Source of the DNA: Dyella lipolytica
Lineage (GTDB): Bacteria; Pseudomonadota; Gammaproteobacteria; Xanthomonadales; Rhodanobacteraceae
Length of the DNA stretch: 64,000 nucleotides
Direction: 5' to 3'
Assembly: GCF_030160075.1 (NCBI RefSeq)
Contig: NZ_BSNQ01000009.1
Location: 1,041,605 to 1,105,604 of the forward strand
Shown: in pieces, positions 9,184-15,539 of the stretch
Layout: each line of letters starts with the position of its first letter
Position numbering within the stretch: position 1 is the stretch's first letter
Notes under the pieces: model-generated
Database searches by the model: none
What the model saw: the letters and a program-made list of their open reading frames with translations, nothing else
What the model was told of the DNA's origin: nothing
Translations under genes and position numbers: made by a program

Positions 9184-10065
9184 CTATGATTTCTTACGCA
9201 ACCAAGTGTCGAAGAAGTTGAGCACTCGTACCTTGTACGCGGCCCCGACATACGCACAAAGATCAACGTGTCTGGCTCCGTGCACTACCCATAGTTCCTT
9301 CGGTTCGTTCGCTGCGTGAAACATCGCATAGGATTCGGCAATCGTTGTATCCCGATCACGATCACCCACAATCAGCAGCTTGGGCATAGTCAGATGGCTG
9401 ATGTGGTCAATCGGGCGTAGTTGATCGGGATAAATGCCCAGGTGAGGATGCAAGGTTGCCAACAAGATTGGCGCTAGCCAAGGACCCATGGGCCCCAGGT
9501 GGATAGCCAGCCGATCTTCTGTTGCTTGCCTGATCGTTGGATAGACCTGTTCCAGTACGACAGCATCCGCATCCATATCGGGTTCAGCCAGGATCGTGGC
9601 GGCACCACCCATCGACGTGGCGATAATGCCCACCCGCTCACCGGGGAGCCTCTGGTGCAGGTAGCGCATTGATGCCTTCACGTCTTCAGCCTCTCGATAG
9701 CCAAACGTGATGGCTCGGCCAGGACTGGCGCCCGATGCCTGGAAGTCGATCAGCAGGACGGCATAGCCCGCCGCATGCAGGAATCGAGCGCGATCAATCA
9801 TGCTCCGACGGTCAGCGCGGACACCATGAAGCAACAGAACGGCACCCTGATGCTCTACACCGGCGACGAACCAGCCGTGGATCGGCATGCCAGTGGCATC
9901 AGGAATCACCACCGACTCCACTGCAAGGTCAGAGGGTGGTGCTCCAATGACACGTTCAGCAGGACGGATAAGAAGCCAGCCAACGAACCAGATGGCGATT
10001 AAGGGAAGAATCGAGATCAAGACTAGCGATAGCAACCACTTCTTCCAGCGCTCTAAGCGAATCAT
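9184..10065 (-). CDS. Membrane-anchored alpha/beta hydrolase
   Basis: Hydrolase of the alpha/beta fold, 293 residues. A single hydrophobic helix (residues about 10-32) anchors or exports the protein, so the catalytic domain is probably periplasmic. LLLHG at 77-81 forms the oxyanion loop. ATSMGG puts the nucleophile at Ser151, with Ala in place of the first Gly of GxSxG. The acid is in VGDRDRD (235-239) and the base is His266 in GARHVDL. This resembles the peptidase-S15-like or BAAT-like 'alpha/beta hydrolase of unknown function' group; the substrate is not predictable. It is convergent with the phospholipase C gene and appears to be monocistronic. Confidence 0.85.
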   Translation of the reverse strand: MIRLERWKKWLLSLVLISILPLIAIWFVGWLLIRPAERVIGAPPSDLAVESVVIPDATGMPIHGWFVAGVEHQGAVLLLHGVRADRRSMIDRARFLHAAGYAVLLIDFQASGASPGRAITFGYREAEDVKASMRYLHQRLPGERVGIIATSMGGAATILAEPDMDADAVVLEQVYPTIRQATEDRLAIHLGPMGPWLAPILLATLHPHLGIYPDQLRPIDHISHLTMPKLLIVGDRDRDTTIAESYAMFHAANEPKELWVVHGARHVDLCAYVGAAYKVRVLNFFDTWLRKKS

Positions 10066-10204
10066 GTGGCGTTCCCTGCGGGCGACGAGCCGTGTGTGTG
10101 CCCAGGAGAGAAATCGTGCCTAGATGCTCTGCGTTTTAGGTGACTAGCCCGAGTCGATCAAGTGGCGATGACGGGGCCAAGAGATAACGCCGTGACCAAG
10201 GTGA

Positions 10205-10591
10205 TTATCGATTCGATAAGCGTACGAAGCTTCCAGGGTCTGGAAAGTCGACTCTGACCGCACGATCGCGAAAATCGGCAGGCACCTCCACAGGACCCCA
10301 CGTATGACATTCCAGGGTCAACTCGTTATTCCCAAGGAATAGAAGAAATCCGCATACGATGTCGTCAGCCCTGCCTACAACCGGTACAGATACGGTGCGC
10401 TCCTGCTCTGGCAGAGATGGGTTACGGACGGTCAAGTAGTAGCCACACCCCGTGTATTCGTAATTCGCGGGCGTGACAAGTTTATGCAGGGCCACGAACT
10501 GTTCCGGCGTGAGGACATCATCAGCCATAAGGTGAATGGCATGCAGTTCGAAATCGCGCAACGAATCCACGTTGGCCGTCACTCTCGACAT
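10205..10591 (-). CDS. Hypothetical protein (128 aa)
   Basis: No family recognised. It is a small, soluble, acidic protein with no signal peptide and no membrane helix. The middle has a patterned segment (GCGYYLTVRNPSLP) and the C-terminal third is rich in Phe, Asp and Pro. It starts 12 bases after the stop of the next small gene to its right (10604-10924), so the two are probably co-transcribed leftward. Both lie at the edge of the accessory island containing REP palindromes, which suggests recent gain. Confidence 0.55.
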   Translation of the reverse strand: MSRVTANVDSLRDFELHAIHLMADDVLTPEQFVALHKLVTPANYEYTGCGYYLTVRNPSLPEQERTVSVPVVGRADDIVCGFLLFLGNNELTLECHTWGPVEVPADFRDRAVRVDFPDPGSFVRLSNR

Positions 10592-10603
10592 TGTTATTAG
10601 CCC

Positions 10604-10924
10604 CTAGCCATAGGTGTCGATGATGACAATGCAGGCGCTTAAAAGCTTTGGCCTGAACTCGGTTTCTATTTTGGTCAGCGTTGCATCTTGTTCCATCAGG
10701 GCGGAATGTGCCCACAGCAGTCGCTCATTACCAATGGGAAGGCCGAGCGTCGCCGACAAGAACTGCCAGAAAATTTGATACTTCTCATCGCCTTGAAGGC
10801 CCAACCAATGGAGAATCTTATTTATGCGCACACAGCCGACGCCAATGCCAACCTGCAAGGAAAGCAACGCTTTGGCGGCAGAAACCAGTTGCTTCTTCCG
10901 AGCGACCTCTTGTTCTGGTGTCAT
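10604..10924 (-). CDS. Hypothetical protein (106 aa)
   Basis: No family recognised. It starts at an ATG (MTPEQEVARKKQLV) and is predicted to be mostly helical, with an amphipathic N-terminal half and a Cys in GVGCVRINKIL. There is no export signal. It is the first gene of a two-gene leftward unit with the 128-aa gene. Upstream of it lie a REP palindrome and the broken YcxB-like gene, so its original promoter region may have been altered. Confidence 0.5.
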   Translation of the reverse strand: MTPEQEVARKKQLVSAAKALLSLQVGIGVGCVRINKILHWLGLQGDEKYQIFWQFLSATLGLPIGNERLLWAHSALMEQDATLTKIETEFRPKLLSACIVIIDTYG

Positions 10925-10988
10925 ATGTCTAAGGTCTGAGTTAAGTGGTGTCGGTACGGCATCCGCTTAGACGATTGGTTATGCCCGA

Positions 10989-11012
10989 GAAAAAGGCTCT
11001 GAGCCCTTTTTC
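10989..11012. repeat. REP-like palindrome (type B, single)
   Basis: gaaaaaggctctgagcccttttt closely matches the inner part of the type B REP copies at 12098 and 12827. It is itself nearly self-complementary. The stop codon of the YcxB-like remnant lies at its right edge. Confidence 0.6.
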
Positions 11013-11240
11013 TAGCCTCTTTCATTTTTGCCTTCAATTTTCCCAGTCCCCCATGCACGAAGATCACTTCGAGTACTCCTAGAAGCCACCAGGGCAAGGA
11101 AGGCCTGCTCGTCGGCCTCGGAAAACGTTCGACGGGGCACCACAAAGATAGCTCGCGCCGACGTGAACAAGAATGCGAATTCCTTGCTGACCCGCACACG
11201 CTCTATCGCCGCCCACGCCATCGTGGCGCTATACAGTCCC
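11012..11240 (-). pseudogene. YcxB-like gene remnant, N-terminal part lost at a REP element
   Basis: The minus-strand frame reads MAWAAIERVRVSKEF, then FAFLFTSARAIFVVP, then RRTFSEADEQAFLAL. This is the typical C-terminal pattern of YcxB-like membrane proteins (aromatic 'flly' strand, then IPkRaF and SExE..F). The N-terminal half, which should carry two membrane helices, is missing. At about 11240 the frame passes straight into the REP/RAYT terminus (ggggtcagactactttttc). The gene therefore looks cut by arrival of the REP-RAYT unit or by a deletion next to it. The family call rests on about 50 residues. Confidence 0.55.
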
Positions 11241-11270
11241 AGAAAAGGGGTCAGACTACTTTTTCCGGCA
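11241..11270 (+). repeat. REP terminus, type A, left of the RAYT gene
   Basis: aaaaggggtcagactact followed by ttttccggc. It is the inverted counterpart of the type A copy at 12018-12047, and the two bracket the RAYT gene. Confidence 0.7.
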
Positions 11271-11349
11271 TGTAGTAGGGGCGAGCGCCTATGGTGCAGC
11301 TGAGCATCACGAGGGATTCTAGCCATACCGCCTTATTTGTGACCGGTGC

Positions 11350-12033
11350 ATGCCTCGGCAACCTCGTATAGCCATCGATGGGCTCACTCAGCACGTCATC
11401 CAGCGAGGAAACAATCGACATGCATGCTTCCTGCAGGAACAGGATTACCGATGCTACTTACAGCATCTTCTGGAAGCAGCGATACAACATCAGTGCGGTA
11501 TTCATGCATACGTATTGATGACCAATCATGTACACCTTTTGATTACCCCGTCCGCCGCACCATCCTTATCCAAATGCATGCAGTCGCTTGGGCGGCGTTA
11601 TGTTGCTTACTTCAATAGCACCTATCGCCGCACCGGCACGCTTTGGGAAGGCCGGTATAAATCGAGCGTGGTGGACAGCCAATCGTATCTATTGACCTGC
11701 TACCGATACATCGAGCTTAACCCCGTGCGTGCGGCCATGGTGGCCTGCCCTTCGGACTATCCATGGTCGAGCTATCACGCCAATGCGGCCGGCATCAGCG
11801 ATTCGCTTGTACAGCCCCACTCTGAGTACATAGCCCTGGGTGCAACACCCGATGCCAGACAGGCTGTTTATAGAGATTTGTTCAAGCACGCCATTGGCGA
11901 CGACGTGCTTGATGAGATTCGCGCACACGTGCAACAGCAGCGCGCACTAGGCTCTCATCGATTTCAGGCCGCTATTGAAGCCGAACTCGGACGTGTCGCG
12001 CGGGTTCGTCCTCATGGCCGGCCGAAAAAGTAG
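11350..12033 (+). CDS. REP-associated tyrosine transposase (RAYT, TnpA-REP)
   Basis: Y1 transposase-family single-strand nuclease that nicks REP hairpins. The 227 residues include the HuH metal-binding pair in TNHVHLL (His60 and His62), the RAYT signature GTLWEGRYKSS (96-106), and the catalytic Tyr in CYRYIELNPVRA (Tyr118 or Tyr120). The N-terminus PRQPRIAIDG...HVIQRGNNR is typical of the family. The basic C-terminal tail (ARVRPHGRPKK) is encoded partly within sequence that is repeated 164 bases further on. The protein appears intact and has all the residues expected to be needed for activity. Confidence 0.93.
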   Translation: MPRQPRIAIDGLTQHVIQRGNNRHACFLQEQDYRCYLQHLLEAAIQHQCGIHAYVLMTNHVHLLITPSAAPSLSKCMQSLGRRYVAYFNSTYRRTGTLWEGRYKSSVVDSQSYLLTCYRYIELNPVRAAMVACPSDYPWSSYHANAAGISDSLVQPHSEYIALGATPDARQAVYRDLFKHAIGDDVLDEIRAHVQQQRALGSHRFQAAIEAELGRVARVRPHGRPKK

Positions 12034-12047
12034 TCTGACCCCTTTTT
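12018..12047 (-). repeat. REP terminus, type A, right of the RAYT gene
   Basis: gccggccgaaaaagtagt followed by ctgacccctttt. It overlaps the last codons of the RAYT gene and is inverted relative to the copy at 11241-11270. Confidence 0.7.
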
Positions 12048-12097
12048 TCCTGACCCCTTTTTTCCTGGCCCGAAGTAACCAGCCTTGCAGAAAAATG

Positions 12098-12166
12098 GGT
12101 CAGAGCCCTTTTCCGAAGATTCAACCGCAAGGGTGACTTAGGAAAAGGGCTCTGACCCCTTTTTCG
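12098..12166. repeat. Type B REP palindrome, copy 1
   Basis: Inverted arms ggtcagagcccttttcc (12098-12114) and ggaaaagggctctgacc (12141-12157) flank a 26-base centre. The whole 69-base block is identical to 12827-12895. The two copies flank the Sel1-like gene in the same orientation. Confidence 0.85.
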
Positions 12167-12211
12167 GGTTCGTCCTCATGGCCGGCCGAAAAAGTAGTCT
12201 GACCCCTTTTT
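12165..12211. repeat. Direct repeat of the RAYT 3' end (type A REP, second copy)
   Basis: About 47 bases identical to 12001-12047, covering the last codons of the RAYT gene and its right REP, placed 164 bases further on. Read on the minus strand it supplies the last residues and stop codon of the Sel1-like gene. Confidence 0.85.
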
Positions 12212-12796
12212 CTTGTGATAGTAGTTTGCGGCAACTTTACTATCCTTGGTTACACCTATGCCGAATCCGTACATTTCTCCGAGAAGCTGATGTGCACGCA
12301 CACTCCCCACGGATGCGGCTCGCTTTAAGAAATCAATTGCCTGGCTAGGCTTGCCTTCAGAAAGATAAAGCTTTGCTACGTAGAGTAAATCTTCCGCTCC
12401 GCCGCATTCTGCAATCTTCAACGACCAATGCAAGGTTTGATCAATATTGCCTTGATCAAAATAAGCCTTAGCTAAGTATCGCTGAAAATTGAGATGCTCT
12501 GAAAGCGGAGCCGTTCGGCACAATTCTATAGCTCTATCTATGTTGCCTGAAGCGTCAATGTTTAGCACACATGCCCAGCATTCCTCGATTGCTTTCGCGT
12601 CACCTTGGGCTGCCGCCTTCAAATACCATTCGACAGCTTTCTCATACTCCTTGCGCTCGGCGTTGATCCAACCGAGATATCGCTGACACTTCGAGTTCTC
12701 GGAGCAAGGAAATTTCTCGCAATACTCAATGGCGAGGGCAGTTTCCCCTCGCACGTCGAGTTCCGCGAGTCGTTTCACACAATCGAGTTCAGTCAT
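12176..12796 (-). CDS. Sel1/TPR-like repeat protein with REP-derived C-terminus
   Basis: A helical-repeat protein of 206 residues from the ATG at 12796 (MTELDCVKRL). The longer frame from 12859 runs through a REP and is unlikely. Several Sel1-like or TPR units are visible: ALAIEYCEKFP, YEKAVEWYLKAAAQGDAKA, IDQTLHWSLKIAECGG, and PSQAIDFLKRAASVGSVRAHQLLGEMYGFG. Such proteins act as protein-protein scaffolds. After NYYH the frame enters type A REP sequence and ends KKKGSDYFFGRP, so the native C-terminus was probably lost. Its base composition is clearly lower in GC than the core genes. It lies between two identical 69-base REPs and beside the RHS locus, where such genes can be immunity or orphan effector partners (inference). 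Confidence 0.6.
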   Translation of the reverse strand: MTELDCVKRLAELDVRGETALAIEYCEKFPCSENSKCQRYLGWINAERKEYEKAVEWYLKAAAQGDAKAIEECWACVLNIDASGNIDRAIELCRTAPLSEHLNFQRYLAKAYFDQGNIDQTLHWSLKIAECGGAEDLLYVAKLYLSEGKPSQAIDFLKRAASVGSVRAHQLLGEMYGFGIGVTKDSKVAANYYHKKKGSDYFFGRP

Positions 12797-12826
12797 GGCG
12801 TCTTCTACGTAAAGCTCAGAAAAAGA

Positions 12827-12895
12827 GGTCAGAGCCCTTTTCCGAAGATTCAACCGCAAGGGTGACTTAGGAAAAGGGCTCTGACCCCTTTTTCG
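12827..12895. repeat. Type B REP palindrome, copy 2
   Basis: 69 bases identical to 12098-12166, with arms 12827-12843 and 12870-12886. It lies just upstream of the Sel1-like gene, where it may separate it from the RHS transcript. Confidence 0.85.
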
Positions 12896-12932
12896 AACTT
12901 AAAAGTGCCGATTGAGGCCAGCAAGATATTGT

Positions 12933-13397
12933 TTACGTACCTTGGCTGCCGACTACCCCTTTGGCGACGGCCTCAAAGTATTGCCTATCCCTATTGGGAT
13001 ACTGACTTTGCAACTTTGAAAATGCCGCATCAGCTTCAGCCTTGCTTCCTTCCCGCTCTAATGAATACGCAATAACACAATCATGAGTCAGTCTAAATGC
13101 AGTCTCTTCTTTAGGCGCAAGGTGATATACCGACCACCCATAAATCGGGAACGAAAGCTTCCACTCCCCTATCGCTGTCGAGCCGACTTGATTAGCAGAC
13201 TCTAAATTATCGATGGCTTTAGTCCAATTAGAATTATGAGCCGCATCGAATCCTGCTTTCTGCAAGTCATAGAGCACTTTGGCTCGAAGTTCACTTTGCC
13301 ATACCTGACTACATCTCATTGAGGCGAACAAAATTACTATGCCGGAAAACACGCATCCAAGAACAAAAGTAAAAACGTATTTCAGCATCTTGGCCAT
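12933..13397 (-). CDS. Small membrane-anchored protein coupled to the RHS gene
   Basis: No family recognised; 154 residues. The start at 13397 is chosen because it forms TAATG with the stop codon of the RHS gene (one shared base), a classic arrangement for translational coupling. The protein opens MAKMLKYVF with one membrane helix (about residues 6-26). A soluble part follows with a TPR-like helical pair (AGFDAAHNSNWTKAIDNLES) and a second helix pair near the C-terminus (AEADAAFSKLQSQYPNRD). Low GC matches the RHS tip. The position directly after an RHS C-terminal tip makes a cognate immunity or accessory role plausible, but nothing in the sequence proves it. Confidence 0.65.
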   Translation of the reverse strand: MAKMLKYVFTFVLGCVFSGIVILFASMRCSQVWQSELRAKVLYDLQKAGFDAAHNSNWTKAIDNLESANQVGSTAIGEWKLSFPIYGWSVYHLAPKEETAFRLTHDCVIAYSLEREGSKAEADAAFSKLQSQYPNRDRQYFEAVAKGVVGSQGT

Positions 13398-15424
13398 TAT
13401 TGTCCACCTGTACTCATGCATTGGTTGAATTTGTTTTGACACTGCAACAGCTTTGGAGCGTCCTGCGGCGATGAGGGAGGCATGCCAGGCACCCCACCTC
13501 CAGAGCATTCTTTATAGTCTGCCAAACAGCACGAATAAGGCGACCCTTCTTTGCAGGAGTTGTCAATCACCTTTTTACAGGCATTCATTAGGGCCTTATT
13601 GCGAAGCTTTGTGAACCAGCCATCACCACTTTGCTGTGTTTGATTGCAATCTTGATAGCGACCTTGCTCGCCGTCCTGATCATCGCCTGGACAAAGCCCT
13701 GAGGGGTCAATGTACATTAGTGGACTATTTAATCCGTAAACATAAAGATCGATTCCACCATCTAGACCAGATGGATCAGTTTGATCGAAACCTCCGCGAG
13801 CCGAGTCGTAGTAACGCGGACCGTTGTAATTCAGGCCGGTTTCTACATCGGAGTATTGTCCCGGAAACCGCAGGTTATAGGTGTACCCATTGCTGGTCGG
13901 TTGCTGCTCGCCCCACGGGTTGCCCTGATACGCCCACGACCACTCCGTGTTGCCACTGCCATCGGCAATCGCTCGCGGTGTACCTAACTGATCAGCGGTC
14001 ACATAGGCGGCGCTCGTGGTCGTACCCTGCGTATCCAAGTTCGCCACCGGGATGTCGCCGAGATACACGTATTCGCGATTGGTCGCGCCGTACTCGCTCA
14101 GCAACTCACTGCCCTGACCGTAGTTGTAGCGTTCAGTGGCTCCGCTTACTGTTTTCGCCACCCGTTGTCCGCTGGCGTTGTAGCTATAGGTAGCGATCGT
14201 GCTCTGATTGAGTTGCGCCAAGGCCATGCGGTTACGTGCGTTGTAGCCAAACCCATACGTGCTACTGACTTGGCTGATCCCCGTGGTGTTGCCGTCGGCA
14301 TCCACCGTGCGCGCCGCATTGCCCGTCGCCACGAGTTGATGCGTGTTCGGGTTGTAGTTGTAGGTGCCCGTATCCAGACCGCTACCGGTCTTGCTGAGTC
14401 GATCACCGGTTGGGTTATACGTCACGCTTTCCAGCGTGCTGCCATTGGCTTCCGTAACTTGGGTTAGGCGATACAGCGGGTCGTAGCTGTAGGTTTCCGT
14501 CGCCGGATTCGCACCGGCGCTGTTGCCGATCGCGGTGATGTCGCCCATCGCATCACGGGCCACATGCAGCGTGAACGCCGGACTGGTCAGATCGGTCAGG
14601 CGATAATTAGCATCGTAGGTGCGAGTGACCGCCTGACTATTGCCCAGCGTGTAGCCATTGACCGGGCCGAACGGTAGATAGGTGACGTTGCTGACCAGCG
14701 TGCTCGTACCGCTGCTCGTGGTGGCGGTGACCCCACTGACACGCCCGTCCGTGTCGTAGGTGTAGCTCACCTGATCCCCGCTGGGATGCGTGATGCTCAG
14801 GATCTTGCCACCCGGACTGCGCGCATAGGCCGTCACATCCGTGTGGCCGTTGACCGTTTGGCTGGCCTGGGTCACATAGCCTTGGGCGTTGTAACAGAAC
14901 ACGGTGGTGACGGTGTTCTCGACGATGCGCGTCAGGTGGCCGATCGGGTAGGAGGTACTGCAACCGGTAACACTGTTGGGCTCGTCGTACGTGTAGGTAA
15001 TGTTCTGCGTGCTGTCCGCGTAGCTGGCACTCAGGCGACGGTTCTGTGCATCGTAGGCATAGGTGACGATGTTGCCGTTGGCGTCGGTGCCGGTCAGCAC
15101 GTTGCCGGCCGCGTCAAAGGTACGCGCCGTGACGCCGGTATCGGGGCTGGTGAGGCGGGTGGGATCGGACAGCCCGTCGTACTGATAGGTGGTGTTGAGA
15201 CCGCTGGGGTCGGTCACTTGGGTGAGGCGATCCAGGGCATCGTAGGTATACATCGTCTTGGTGTTGGCCGTTTGCGCTAGTACGGCCGAGGCACCCGTTA
15301 CCGCAGCAAGTGCGAACGCTAAGCGGGAGATTGACCGCAGGAGCGTTCGTCCCTGGTCATGACGTGGCCGGACGCGAGCGTCCTCTTCGCGGTACGCCTT
15401 GCCCATGGTTGCTGTCACTTCCAT
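13397..15424 (-). CDS. RHS/YD-repeat protein with RHS core and Cys-rich C-terminal tip
   Basis: Large secreted YD-repeat protein, 675 residues from the ATG at 15424, which has an excellent ribosome binding site (aaggagaggggg). A start at 15526 (709 residues) is also possible, 13 bases after the upstream RHS stop. A hydrophobic signal-like segment ends at SAVLAQ. Many YD repeats follow (YTYDALDRLTQVTDPSG, YAYDAQNRR and others). The conserved RHS-core end reads GPRYYDSARGGFDQTDPSGL...YVYGLNSP...IDPSGL. Beyond that lies a variable tip of about 100 residues with nine Cys and lower GC, in the position where RHS and polymorphic toxins carry their effector domain. The tip matches no domain I know. 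The small membrane gene after it is translationally coupled. Confidence 0.85.
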   Translation of the reverse strand: MEVTATMGKAYREEDARVRPRHDQGRTLLRSISRLAFALAAVTGASAVLAQTANTKTMYTYDALDRLTQVTDPSGLNTTYQYDGLSDPTRLTSPDTGVTARTFDAAGNVLTGTDANGNIVTYAYDAQNRRLSASYADSTQNITYTYDEPNSVTGCSTSYPIGHLTRIVENTVTTVFCYNAQGYVTQASQTVNGHTDVTAYARSPGGKILSITHPSGDQVSYTYDTDGRVSGVTATTSSGTSTLVSNVTYLPFGPVNGYTLGNSQAVTRTYDANYRLTDLTSPAFTLHVARDAMGDITAIGNSAGANPATETYSYDPLYRLTQVTEANGSTLESVTYNPTGDRLSKTGSGLDTGTYNYNPNTHQLVATGNAARTVDADGNTTGISQVSSTYGFGYNARNRMALAQLNQSTIATYSYNASGQRVAKTVSGATERYNYGQGSELLSEYGATNREYVYLGDIPVANLDTQGTTTSAAYVTADQLGTPRAIADGSGNTEWSWAYQGNPWGEQQPTSNGYTYNLRFPGQYSDVETGLNYNGPRYYDSARGGFDQTDPSGLDGGIDLYVYGLNSPLMYIDPSGLCPGDDQDGEQGRYQDCNQTQQSGDGWFTKLRNKALMNACKKVIDNSCKEGSPYSCCLADYKECSGGGVPGMPPSSPQDAPKLLQCQNKFNQCMSTGGQ

Positions 15425-15539
15425 TACCCCCTCTCCTTCCCCTACGTGTTGGTTGGCTGACGTGATCGCGTTCACGTGTGGCGTCGCGATGGCAGCTAAA
15501 AAAATGGACGTTTGTTGGTGATCCATAGCATCGCCCCCG

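Larger units (their letters stand above)
11241..12211 (+). mobile_element. RAYT-REP unit
   Basis: A REP-associated tyrosine transposase gene lies between inverted type A REP sequences (11241-11270 and 12018-12047), with further type B (12098-12166) and type A (12165-12211) copies to the right. RAYTs are domesticated relatives of IS200/IS605 transposases that occur as single genes among the REPs they are thought to spread. The unit is accompanied by a truncated gene on the left and a REP-tailed gene on the right. Confidence 0.75.
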
